From Muricoccus roseus (GTDB taxonomy: Bacteria > Pseudomonadota > Alphaproteobacteria > Acetobacterales > Acetobacteraceae), in the NCBI RefSeq assembly GCF_900141905.1, contig NZ_FQZF01000003.1:230041-294040 (forward strand): DNA of 64,000 nt. Reading direction: 5' to 3'. The position numbers and the translations under genes were made by a program. Of the stretch, positions 56,776 to 64,000 are shown in pieces; the first letter of the stretch is position 1; the number at the start of each line of letters is the position of its first letter. The notes beneath the pieces were generated by a model. It had not been told where the DNA came from. It saw nothing but the letters and a program-made list of their open reading frames with translations, and made no database searches.

Positions 56776-58479
56776 CTACATGGCCATGGCATAAGCCGGG
56801 CGCCGCGGATCGGCGGCGCCCATCTTCACGCCGCTGGCGGGGTCGTAGCGCACCGCCTCCACGCTGCCCGCCAGCCAGGTCCAGTCCGGCCAGTCCTGGA
56901 TCTCGTGCCCCCTCTCCCGCAGCGCGTCGCGCGTGGCGGCGGGGATGCGTGCCTCCACGGCCAGGCGCCCGGGGAAGTAGTCATAGGGCGCGAAGGAGGA
57001 GGGGAAGGAATAGGTCGCGACGCGTGGCGCCTCGATCGCCTCCTGCAGGTCCATCCCGAAATGCAGGTGGTTCAGGATGACCTGCAGCATGGCCTGTACC
57101 TGCACGTCGCCCCCTGGTGTGCCGAGCGGGATGACGGCGCCCTCCCGCGTCACCACCAGGGCCGGGTTCGGCGTCAGCCGCGGGCGGGCGCCGGGGCGCA
57201 CGCCGCAGGGATGCGCGGGATCGGGGCGGGACTGCGTGCCGCGCGGCGAGGCGACGAAGCCGAGGCCCGGGATGACCGGCACGTTCCATGTGCCGTCGGA
57301 GGGCGTGGCGGAGAAGGCGTTCCCCTCCCGGTCCACCACCGCGACATAGGAGGTATCGGGCTCGATGGCCGCCACCAGCCGCTCGCTGCGCTCATGCTTG
57401 CCCGTGCCGTCGTTCAGCCGCGGGGCGGGCATGCCGGGATGCGCGCGCCGCGGGTCGATCGCGGCCGCGCGCGCGGCCAGATGCGCCTCGCCCAGCAGCG
57501 CCTCCAGCGGCACCTCGCGGAAGGCCGGGTCGCCGAAATGGTATTCGCGATCGGCCATGGCGACCTTCAGGCATTCGGCCAGCAGGTGCAGGTAGTCCGG
57601 GCTGTTATGGGCCATGCCGTCGAAGCCGGCCTTCTCCATCAGCAGCAGCGCTTCCAGCAGCGCCGGCCCCTGGCACCAGGGGCCGCTCGTCGTCACCTGA
57701 TGGCCGCGCCAGTCCCGCGTGACGGCCGGTTCCAGGCGCGAGCGGAAATTCGCCAGGTCCGCGGCGGAGAGATAGCCGCCCTGCTCCTTCATGAAGGCGA
57801 CGATGCGCTGCGCGATCTCGCCCTTGTAGAAGGCGTCATGCGCGGCCTGGAGCCCGGCCTGCCGCCCGCCCCTGACCGCCGCGCGGCGGTCCTCATCGGC
57901 CATGAAGCGGATGGTGGCGGCGAGGTCCTTCTGGATGAACAGCTCCCCCACCGCATGCGGCTTGCCGCCCGGCAGGAAGATGGCGGCGTTGGTCGGGAAC
58001 TCCGCATAGTCCTTCGCGTGGGAGGCGATGCTCTCCGCGAACATAGGATAGACGGGGAAGCCCTCCTCCGCGAAGCGGATGGCGGCGCCCGCCACATCGG
58101 CGAAGCCCATGGTGCCGTGGCGCTGCAGCGCGGTGATCCAGGCATCTGGGGCGGCGGGCACCACGGTGCGCAGCACGCCGCGCGGCATCTTCCCGCCATG
58201 CTCGCGCATGAAGATGTCCGGCGGGAGGGACATGGGCCAGTGGCCCAGGCCCGCGATGCTCTCCACCCGCCCATCGGCGCGGCGGATGAGGATGGGCGCG
58301 ACGCCGCCGAAATTCACGATATCCGGCTGCACCACGCCGAGGACGAGCCCCGCCGCCACCCCGGCATCGATGGCATTGCCGCCCGCTTCCAGGATGGCGA
58401 GGCCGGCGCCGGTGGCGAGGTAATGCCCGGCACTCACCGCATGGCGCGGGCCGGAGACGAGGGGGCGGGTCGTATTCAT
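56776..58479 (-). CDS. Gamma-glutamyltransferase family protein
   Basis: 567-residue Ntn-hydrolase of the gamma-glutamyltranspeptidase family. The processing/nucleophile threonine is Thr376 in IEPDTSYVAVVDREGNAFSA. AGLAILEAGGNAIDAGVAA, GFVASPRG and LGTPGGDVQVQAMLQ are family blocks. The TSY nucleophile block differs from the TTH/TSH of classical GGT, and there is no obvious signal peptide, so it may act on other gamma-glutamyl amides or on cephalosporin-like amides. Its ATG overlaps the upstream receptor stop by 4 bp, linking it to peptide uptake. Confidence 0.88.
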   Translation of the reverse strand: MNTTRPLVSGPRHAVSAGHYLATGAGLAILEAGGNAIDAGVAAGLVLGVVQPDIVNFGGVAPILIRRADGRVESIAGLGHWPMSLPPDIFMREHGGKMPRGVLRTVVPAAPDAWITALQRHGTMGFADVAGAAIRFAEEGFPVYPMFAESIASHAKDYAEFPTNAAIFLPGGKPHAVGELFIQKDLAATIRFMADEDRRAAVRGGRQAGLQAAHDAFYKGEIAQRIVAFMKEQGGYLSAADLANFRSRLEPAVTRDWRGHQVTTSGPWCQGPALLEALLLMEKAGFDGMAHNSPDYLHLLAECLKVAMADREYHFGDPAFREVPLEALLGEAHLAARAAAIDPRRAHPGMPAPRLNDGTGKHERSERLVAAIEPDTSYVAVVDREGNAFSATPSDGTWNVPVIPGLGFVASPRGTQSRPDPAHPCGVRPGARPRLTPNPALVVTREGAVIPLGTPGGDVQVQAMLQVILNHLHFGMDLQEAIEAPRVATYSFPSSFAPYDYFPGRLAVEARIPAATRDALRERGHEIQDWPDWTWLAGSVEAVRYDPASGVKMGAADPRRPAYAMAM

Positions 58480-60086
58480 TGGGCGGGCCTCGCCTGCTGC
58501 GCCAACAACTGCTCGTCCATGCGCGGCTCGTAGACCACGCTCCGCCGCCCGGCGACGAGCGTCACCTGGTTGTACATGGGGATGATCGGCACCCGGTCGA
58601 TGGCCGCGCGCATCACCTGGCGCAACCCGTCCTCGCGCCCCTCGTCGCTGCGCGTGATGGCGGCCTGGATGGCGCGGTCCATCTCCGGCTCCGAGAAGGT
58701 GCCGCGGTTGCCCTGCCCATAGGCCTCCCGAATGTTGCGCGTGTGCACGGCGGTGGAGAGGATGTAGCTGGCATCGCGCGAGGAGGAGAGCGAGAGGCCG
58801 TAGAGGATGACGGGGAAGTCGTTCTTGCCCTCCACGGTGCGCGGGAAGAAGACGCTGCCCGGCATGGTCTCCACCTTCGCCTGGAAGCCGGCGCGGGTGA
58901 ACATCTGTCCCACCGCCTGGCAGACGCGCGCATCGTTCACGAAGCGGTTGTTGGAGCAGCCGATGGTGAGCCCGAAGCCGCGGGGATAGCCGGCCTCCGC
59001 GAGAAGCCGCTTCGCGCCTTCCGGATCGGCGCGCGGCACGGGAAAGGCCGGGTCATAGGCACCGAATTGCTGCGGCACCATCTGGCCCGTGGGAACCGCC
59101 TGCCCATCCAGCGCGCGGGCGGCCAGGGCCGTGCGGTCCAGCGCCAGGGAGAGCGCGCGGCGCACGCGCACGTCGCGCAGGGGGTTGTGATCCAGCGGCT
59201 TGCCATCCGCATCCGTCAGCATCTGCAGCCGCTCGGCGCCGACATGCGGGATGAGGTACATGATGCGGTCGGAGTTGCGGCGGAACACGCTCACGCGCGG
59301 CTCGCGCTCCAGCCGCGCCACGTCGCCGGGCGGCACGCTCTCGATCAGGTCCACATCGCCCGAGAGCAGCGCGGCGAGGCGGGACGCATCGTTGCCGATG
59401 ACGCGGATCTCGGCCTTCTCATAGGCGGGGGCCGGGCCCCAGTAGGTCGGGTTGCGCGCCAGCGACATCCCTTCCGACCCGCGCATCTGCACCAGACGGT
59501 ACGGGCCGGTGCCGATGGCCGCGCGGCCGCTGTTGAACTCCGCGGTGCTCGCGCCCGCCGGCGTCCCCTCCCCGCGCGCCGCGATGTGGGAGACGATAAA
59601 GATGTTGGTCAGCTGCCCCATGAGCGTCGGGTTCGGCCGGTCCGTCCGGATGCGCACCGTCATCGGATCGACCACCTCGACCGAGGCGATGGTCCGGAGG
59701 TTGGAGCTGTAGGGGCCGGGGTTGTTCGGCACCGCCGGCACGCGGGCGATGGAGAAGGCGATGTCCTCGGCGGTGAAGGGGCTGCCATCATGGAAGGTCA
59801 CGCCCGGGCGCAGCTTCAGCACCCATGTCGTCTCGTCGGCCGCGGTCCAGGATTCCACGATGCCCGGCACGAAGCGGCTTTCGGAATCCCGGTTGATCAC
59901 GCTGTCATAGATATGCCGGGCGGCGGCCATGTTCGGCCCGACGAAGAGAAAATGCGGGTCGATCCCGAAGGGCGCCTCGACCGCCACGGTCAGGGTGGCC
60001 GGCGCCGCCTGCGCCCTGGCTTCCGGAGCCGCCGGAAGGGTTGCAAGGAGGAGGGCCAACCCACCCCAGAACCTGCGTTTCGCCAT
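58476..60086 (-). CDS. Peptide/nickel-type ABC transporter substrate-binding protein (SBP_bac_5)
   Basis: 536-residue periplasmic receptor with signal peptide MAKRRFWGGLALLLATLP ending ARAQA. Family blocks are LTVAVEAPFGIDPHFLF, WVLKLRPGVTFHDGSPFTAE and PLRDVRVRRALSLALDRTAL. Such receptors bind peptides, glutathione or sugars. Coupling to a gamma-glutamyltransferase gene suggests a gamma-glutamyl peptide ligand, an inference. No permease or ATPase genes follow. The ATG at 60086 has GAGG upstream; one at 60101 is less likely. Confidence 0.92.
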   Translation of the reverse strand: MAKRRFWGGLALLLATLPAAPEARAQAAPATLTVAVEAPFGIDPHFLFVGPNMAAARHIYDSVINRDSESRFVPGIVESWTAADETTWVLKLRPGVTFHDGSPFTAEDIAFSIARVPAVPNNPGPYSSNLRTIASVEVVDPMTVRIRTDRPNPTLMGQLTNIFIVSHIAARGEGTPAGASTAEFNSGRAAIGTGPYRLVQMRGSEGMSLARNPTYWGPAPAYEKAEIRVIGNDASRLAALLSGDVDLIESVPPGDVARLEREPRVSVFRRNSDRIMYLIPHVGAERLQMLTDADGKPLDHNPLRDVRVRRALSLALDRTALAARALDGQAVPTGQMVPQQFGAYDPAFPVPRADPEGAKRLLAEAGYPRGFGLTIGCSNNRFVNDARVCQAVGQMFTRAGFQAKVETMPGSVFFPRTVEGKNDFPVILYGLSLSSSRDASYILSTAVHTRNIREAYGQGNRGTFSEPEMDRAIQAAITRSDEGREDGLRQVMRAAIDRVPIIPMYNQVTLVAGRRSVVYEPRMDEQLLAQQARPAQ

Positions 60087-60241
60087 GCCGCCGAGCCTCA
60101 TCCGGCGCGGAAGGCGCCACGGGCGGGAAGGCTAGGGCGATCGACGCCACCCTTCCAGCCCAGGCGGTTCTAACGATTCCGACACGAATGGGCCCTTAGC
60201 CTCCCGGGCGCGGGCCCCCTCCGGGCCACGGGGAGATGCCG

Positions 60242-60643
60242 ATGATGCGCCGCGCCCTGCCCCTGCTCGGGCTTCTTCTGCTCCCCGGCTGCCTCGGGGC
60301 GACATCCGGCTATGGGCCGCAAAGCTACGGGTCCCAGGGCTATGGAAGCTCGGGCTATGGACAGCGCGGCCGTTGTGACACGGGCTTCAGCGTGGTGAAC
60401 CAGTCCGGCGCCACGGTGCAGGAGCTGTACTTCAACCCCTCCTCCCGGCGTGACTGGGGGCCGGACCGGTTGGGCCGGAACCAGCTCCCGCCCGGGCGCT
60501 CCACCTCCTACCGCGCCTCCAGCGAGGCGCCGCACGATTTCCGGGTGGTGTGGGAGAACGGGCGCGCCTCGGAGCTGCGGCATGTGGATGTCTGCGCGGT
60601 GAGCACCATCACCGTCACCCGCTCCGGCCTGCGCGCGAGCTGA
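60242..60643 (+). CDS. Small lipoprotein with Gly-Tyr repeats
   Basis: 133-residue predicted lipoprotein: MMRRALPLLGLLLLPGCLGA with lipobox LPGC, then a Gly/Ser/Tyr tract (SGYGPQSYGSQGYGSSGYG) of about 25 residues, then a small beta-rich domain CDTGFSVVNQSGATVQELYF to the end with two Cys that could pair. ATG codons at 60236, 60242 and 60245 are possible; GGGGAG suits the second or third. Family not recognised. Confidence 0.78.
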   Translation: MMRRALPLLGLLLLPGCLGATSGYGPQSYGSQGYGSSGYGQRGRCDTGFSVVNQSGATVQELYFNPSSRRDWGPDRLGRNQLPPGRSTSYRASSEAPHDFRVVWENGRASELRHVDVCAVSTITVTRSGLRAS

Positions 60644-60655
60644 ACGGCCCGCGCC

Positions 60656-61012
60656 TCAGGCCGCCTGGGCGGCCAGCCCCGCCATGACATGCTCGTCGCC
60701 CCATTCCTTCAGCGCCCGGATCACGGGCGCGAGGCTGCGGCCGCGTTCGGAGAGGCTGTATTCCACGCGCGGCGGCACTTCCGCATAGACCCGCCGCGTG
60801 ATCAGCCCATCCGCCTCCAGCTCCCGGAGCTGGTTGGTCAGCATGCGCTGGGTGACGTTGGGCAGGCGCCGGCGGAGCTCGTTGAAGCGCATCGTCCCCT
60901 CCCCGAGATGATGGAGAATCACGCCCTTCCACTTGCCGTCGATGAGGGCGAGCGTCGCCTCCACCGCGCAGCCGGGGCTGCAGCCGAGGGAGGCGTGGCG
61001 GGTGCGGGGCAC
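60656..61012 (-). CDS. HxlR family transcriptional regulator
   Basis: 118-residue winged-helix regulator. Diagnostic blocks are GKWKGVILHHLGEGTMRFNE, RRRLPNVTQRMLTNQLRELE and the wing RRVYAEVPPRVEYSLSERGR. The N-terminal Cys11 and Cys15 in LGCSPGCAVE are in the position of redox- or aldehyde-sensing cysteines of this family. It starts with GTG at 61012 and is divergent from an NADPH:quinone-type oxidoreductase, the usual target for HxlR/YodB regulators. Confidence 0.93.
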   Translation of the reverse strand: MPRTRHASLGCSPGCAVEATLALIDGKWKGVILHHLGEGTMRFNELRRRLPNVTQRMLTNQLRELEADGLITRRVYAEVPPRVEYSLSERGRSLAPVIRALKEWGDEHVMAGLAAQAA

Positions 61013-61112
61013 GACGGTATCCTTTTCGACACTATGGGCGATGAATGTGCGTTCTTGCGATGGATGAGGCTATCGCGCATCTCGGCAGCCAGCAACGACA
61101 TGGAGATGCGCC

Positions 61113-62135
61113 ATGCGCGCCATTGGCTACGCCCGCTCCCTTCCCATCACGGAGGCCGAGGCCCTGGTGGATATCGACCTGCCCGCCCCGGAGCCGCGGG
61201 GCCGGGACCTGCTGGTCGAGGTACGCGCCGTCTCGGTGAATCCAGTGGACACCAAGGTGCGCATGCGGGCCGCGCCCGAGGCGGGGCAGCACAAGGTGCT
61301 GGGCTGGGACGCCGCCGGCATCGTGAAGGCCGTGGGCCCGGAGGCCCGGCGCTTCCGGCCCGGCGATGCGGTCTTCTATGCCGGCGACCTCACCCGACCC
61401 GGCACGGATGCCGAGCTGCACTTGGTGGATGAGCGGATCGTCGGCGCCAAGCCCGCCTCGCTCGGCTTCGCGGAGGCCGCCGCCCTTCCCCTCACGGCCA
61501 TCACCGCCTGGGAGGCCCTGTTCGACCGGCTGCAGGTGAAGACCCACGCCGTGCCGGGCGCCGCGCGCGCCATCCTGGTGCTGGGCGGTGCGGGCGGCAT
61601 CGGCTCCATCGCGGTGCAGCTGGCGCGAAGGCTGACGGACCTGACCGTCATCGCCACCGCCTCCCGCCCGGAGACGCGGGATTGGGCGCTGTCGCTGGGC
61701 GCCCATCACGTGGTGGACCATTCCAGGCCCCTGGCGGCGGAAGTGGCCGCGCTCGGCCTTGGCGCGCCGGGCTTCGTCTTCTCCACCACCCAGACCGACC
61801 AGCACCTCGCCGAGGTCGCGGAGCTGATCGCGCCCCAGGGCCGCTTCGCCCTGATCGACGACCCCGCCACGCTCGACGTCTCCCTGCTGAAGCGCAAGAG
61901 CGTGTCCCTGCACTGGGAGTTCATGTTCACCCGCTCGATGTTCGGCACCGCCGATATCGGCGAGCAGGGCGCGCTGCTGGACGAGGTGGCGCGGCTGGTC
62001 GATGCCGGCACGCTCCGCACCACGCTGGGCGAGCATTTCGGCACCATCAACGCGGCGAACCTGCGCCGCGCCCATGCGCTGATCGAAAGCGGCAGGGCGC
62101 GCGGCAAGATCGTGCTGGAGGGGTTCGGCGCCTGA
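61113..62135 (+). CDS. Zinc-type alcohol dehydrogenase-like/quinone oxidoreductase family protein
   Basis: 340-residue medium-chain dehydrogenase/reductase of the zinc-free quinone oxidoreductase branch (YogA/ZADH type). It has the GroES-like domain (VRAVSVNPVDTKVRMR, GWDAAGIVKAVG) and the nucleotide fold LVLGGAGGIGSIAVQLAR; the zinc-ligand cysteines are absent. Typical activity is NADPH-dependent reduction of quinones or enones. A divergent HxlR regulator 100 bp away suggests induction by electrophiles. The gene ends in a clear terminator. Confidence 0.92.
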   Translation: MRAIGYARSLPITEAEALVDIDLPAPEPRGRDLLVEVRAVSVNPVDTKVRMRAAPEAGQHKVLGWDAAGIVKAVGPEARRFRPGDAVFYAGDLTRPGTDAELHLVDERIVGAKPASLGFAEAAALPLTAITAWEALFDRLQVKTHAVPGAARAILVLGGAGGIGSIAVQLARRLTDLTVIATASRPETRDWALSLGAHHVVDHSRPLAAEVAALGLGAPGFVFSTTQTDQHLAEVAELIAPQGRFALIDDPATLDVSLLKRKSVSLHWEFMFTRSMFGTADIGEQGALLDEVARLVDAGTLRTTLGEHFGTINAANLRRAHALIESGRARGKIVLEGFGA

Positions 62136-62150
62136 TCCGGCGGCCCGGGA

Positions 62151-62173
62151 AACGCCGCCTCCATGGCGGCGTT
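62151..62173 (+). terminator. Terminator after the oxidoreductase gene
   Basis: AACGCCGCC-TCCAT-GGCGGCGTT, a 9-bp perfect stem with a 5-nt loop, 15 bp after the stop codon. Confidence 0.65.
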
Positions 62174-62205
62174 CACCCCCGGTCCAGCCTTCCGGGAGAT
62201 GTGCG

Positions 62206-62406
62206 ATGACCGGCGACCCCAGCACCACCGGCATTCCCGTGCCCGCCACGGGCGGGGAACGCCCCGGTGACGAGGCGGAATCCGGGGCTTCCCAGACGGC
62301 GCAGAACACCTGCCCGGCCTGCGGCGGCACCGGCACCCTGCGAAGCAAGCCCTGCCCGGAATGCGAGGGCACGGGGATGGTCACGGTGACAGTGGGCGAC
62401 GCCTGA
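62206..62406 (+). CDS. Small DnaJ-type zinc-finger protein
   Basis: 66-residue protein with an acidic, disordered first half and two CXXCXGXG motifs in the second: CPACGGTGTL (residues 36-45) and CPECEGTGMV (51-60), as in the cysteine-rich domain of DnaJ. It would bind one zinc ion. No J domain is present. ATG follows GGGAGATG. Enclosed by terminators on both sides, so it is its own unit. Confidence 0.75.
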   Translation: MTGDPSTTGIPVPATGGERPGDEAESGASQTAQNTCPACGGTGTLRSKPCPECEGTGMVTVTVGDA

Positions 62407-62410
62407 TGGC

Positions 62411-62437
62411 GGCGGAGGGGTGACGCGCCCCTCCGCC
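62411..62437 (+). terminator. Terminator after the zinc-finger gene
   Basis: GGCGGAGGGG-7 nt-CCCCTCCGCC, a 10-bp perfect stem starting 4 bp past the stop codon. No T run follows. Confidence 0.65.
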
Positions 62438-62494
62438 CCAGGCCAGTATGGCGGCAGGACCGGCCCGGAACGAGGCCGGCGAGGAGACCTGTCC

Positions 62495-63496
62495 ATGCTG
62501 AGCCGACGCCAGTTCGGCGGCCGTTCCGCCGCCCTTGCCCTTGCCGCCGGGACCTCGCTGTCCCGGCCCGCCCTTGCGCAGGGCCGCTTCCCCGACCGGG
62601 CGATCACCATCGTGGTCCCCTTCGCACCCGGCGGCGCCAACGACCTCGCCGGGCGCCTGCTGGCCGACCGGATGGGGCCGCTGCTGCACCCTGAAGGGCG
62701 CGTGCTGGTGGAAAACCGCCCGGGCGGCGGCAGCGCCATCGGCGCGGAATATGTCCGCCGTGCGCGGCCGGATGGCTACACCCTGCTGGTCGGCTCCGCC
62801 TCGACCCTCGCCGTCGCCCCGGCCTCGGGCGCCAGCGCGGCGCGCTACCACCCCACCCAGGACTTCACGCCGCTCACCGTTGTGGGCACCAGCCCGCTGG
62901 GCGTGGTCGTGCCCACCAACTCCGGCATCACCACCATCAAGCAGCTGGTGGACCGGCTGAAGGCCGAGCCCGGGCGGATCAGCTATGCCAGCTCCGGCGT
63001 TGGCGGCGTCTCGCATCTCGGCGCCGACTACCTGGCCAACCTGGCCGGCACCAGCGCGCAGCACATCCCCTATCGCGGCGGCTCGCAAACCGCGGAATCC
63101 CTCATCAAGGGCGAGACGCTCTATGCGGTGGACCAGCTCGGCTCCGTCGTCGGGCAAATCCGCGACGGCGCGCTGCGCCTGCTGGCCGTCACAACCCAGA
63201 CGAGGGACGCGAACTTCCCGGACGTGCCCACCGTCGCCGAAGCTGTGCTGCCGGATTACGAGCTGACAACCTGGACCGTGATGGTCGGCCCGAAGGACCT
63301 GCCCGAGGAAGTCGCGCAAGCCCTGAGCAAGGCCGCCAACGCCGCCCTGGCCGAGCCCCGCGTGCGCGAGCGCCTGGAGAGCACCGGAACAACGCCCATG
63401 CCGGACAGCACCCCCGCCTCCACCCGCGCCTTCCTGGATCGCGAGTTCGGGCTGTACCAGAACATCGTGAAGCGCATCGGGCTGAGGCTGGACTGA
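62495..63496 (+). CDS. Bug/TctC family tripartite tricarboxylate transporter receptor
   Basis: 333-residue periplasmic receptor. The signal MLSRRQFGGRSAALALAAG carries the twin-arginine-like RRQF and is cut near PALAQG. Blocks are ITIVVPFAPGGANDLAGRLL, VLVENRPGGGSAIGAEYV, HIPYRGGSQTAESLIKGE and TWTVMVGPKDLP. The ATG at 62495 has GAGGAG; the upstream part of the frame lies in the terminator. Like the receptor at 17775 it has no TctAB permease genes next to it. Repeat copy G starts 23 bp after its stop. Confidence 0.93.
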   Translation: MLSRRQFGGRSAALALAAGTSLSRPALAQGRFPDRAITIVVPFAPGGANDLAGRLLADRMGPLLHPEGRVLVENRPGGGSAIGAEYVRRARPDGYTLLVGSASTLAVAPASGASAARYHPTQDFTPLTVVGTSPLGVVVPTNSGITTIKQLVDRLKAEPGRISYASSGVGGVSHLGADYLANLAGTSAQHIPYRGGSQTAESLIKGETLYAVDQLGSVVGQIRDGALRLLAVTTQTRDANFPDVPTVAEAVLPDYELTTWTVMVGPKDLPEEVAQALSKAANAALAEPRVRERLESTGTTPMPDSTPASTRAFLDREFGLYQNIVKRIGLRLD

Positions 63497-63518
63497 GGGG
63501 TTTTCCTGGGACCAGTTG

Positions 63519-63654
63519 AGAGAGGGCTCCGCCCTCACCCGCCAAGGGCCTGAGGCCCTTGGAACCCCTTCTGACTGCCGTGGATACCCCGGATCGGTGG
63601 GGTCCCTGGTTGCCGGGCGCTATTCCTGCCCTTGCAGTCGCCTGAGGTCCTAGC
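63519..63654 (-). repeat. Interspersed four-hairpin element, copy G (inverted, cut by an insertion sequence)
   Basis: Right half of the element on the minus strand. HP4 (63522-63536) is GAGGGC-GGA-GCCCTC in element orientation, HP3 is the invariant CCAAGGGCC-TCA-GGCCCTTGG, and the middle has ACCCC/GGGGT and GCAGTC/GACTGC. The sequence follows copy D up to CCTGAGGTCCTAG and then changes abruptly at 63655, in the middle of HP2. The missing HP1 half should lie beyond the insertion sequence, outside the window. Confidence 0.9.
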
Positions 63655-64000
63655 AGGTCGCTGAATTACTCGGCGTTCTGGAGCGTTTTCCCGTCGGAGG
63701 GACCAGCGGCTTTGCGCGTCCGGCCCGTTCCTACGAGCGGCATGGACGCCGGATGCCGGTTTTCGGCTTCATGCTGCCAGCAGCCGGGGCAGTCGGGCCA
63801 GGTTGTTGGCGACCATCGTCAGGATGAAGCGGGATCGCACGCGTTCGATGCGACGATAGACGGTCTGGGCCATGCCGCCGACGGTCTTGGCCCAGCCGAA
63901 AGCCTCCTCGATGCGCTTGCGGTGTTTCTGGGACAGGGCATGGCTCTCGTGCCGGGTGGTGCGGCCGTCGATCGCTGAATGTCGCGATTTCTGCGCGACA
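63655..64000 (-). mobile_element. IS5-family insertion sequence, one end
   Basis: The element starts at about 63655 with CAGGTCGCTGAATTACTC, directly after CTAG, a YTAR-type target as used by IS5-group elements. It contains the C-terminal part of a DDE transposase on the minus strand. The other terminal repeat and target copy are outside the window, so the exact boundary is not proven. Confidence 0.75.
63769..64000 (-). CDS. IS5 family transposase, C-terminal part
   Basis: 76 residues before the stop are visible, including DGRTTRHESHALSQKHRKRI, EEAFGWAKTVGGMAQTVYRR and FILTMVANNLARLPRLLAA. The glutamate in RKRIEEAFGWAKT is the last residue of the DDE triad in this family, and the tail NLARLPRLL is typical of IS5-type transposases. 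The start lies past the window end. No frameshift is seen in the visible part. Confidence 0.85.
   Translation of the reverse strand, partial: VAQKSRHSAIDGRTTRHESHALSQKHRKRIEEAFGWAKTVGGMAQTVYRRIERVRSRFILTMVANNLARLPRLLAA

Overview
The window is uniformly GC-rich, gene-dense DNA from an alphaproteobacterium, most likely an Acetobacteraceae member of the Roseomonas type. The pointers are a CcrM-type GANTC methylase behind rnhB, the dciA-dsbA-smc block facing mutY, the hldD-lgt-midA-pgeF block, an SDHAF4-like (DUF1674) gene beside htpX, and two Bug/TctC solute receptors. The genus is an inference; there is no rRNA or tRNA in the window.

Layout. 1-6.7 kb: the end of a solute-receptor gene, a nicX-like 2,5-dihydroxypyridine dioxygenase, a flavin reductase, a LysR gene overlapping a YeiH-type exporter, then upp and kdsD. 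6.9-14.1 kb: dciA-dsbA-smc with translationally coupled joints, divergent from mutY-bioY. 14.4-22.4 kb: a GAF-PAS-GGDEF-EAL protein, an Ldh2 dehydrogenase, a Bug receptor with a divergent LysR gene, and SDR-rnhB-ccrM. 22.7-30.8 kb: a Nudix-GNAT-hydrolase chain, the gcvT-gcvH-gcvP operon behind a tandem glycine riboswitch, and an M42 peptidase. 30.8-41 kb: ispH-thrB-rnhA on one strand; hldD-lgt-midA-pgeF, a lipoprotein and prs on the other. 41.3-49.6 kb: ubiK-ybjN-proC, rsmB, a GT4 glycosyltransferase, a GDSL esterase, an SDHAF4-like gene, htpX and a haloacid dehalogenase. 49.7-63.5 kb: opgH-amidohydrolase-lysR, ppc, a receptor-ggt pair, HxlR with a divergent oxidoreductase, and a second Bug receptor. 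The right edge holds one end of an IS5-type insertion sequence.

The most unusual content is an interspersed intergenic element of about 250-280 bp found seven times (A-G, at about 6.7, 22.5, 41.0, 43.3, 44.9, 53.6 and 63.5 kb). It carries four ordered hairpins. HP1 has a stem of up to 16 bp and a GGAA loop. HP2 has an 11-bp stem and a 3-nt loop. HP3 and HP4 follow. Compensatory base changes in HP2 and completely different but equally well-paired HP3/HP4 arms in copies A and B argue that structure is conserved. In five of seven copies the HP4 end sits within 3-25 bp of a stop codon of a gene reading towards it. One copy is cut by the insertion sequence exactly at a CTAG in the middle of HP2. 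I do not recognise this family.

Many genes overlap by 4 bp (ATGA, GTGA, TTGA), so transcription units can be read with fair confidence. No tRNA, rRNA, CRISPR array or prophage was seen.
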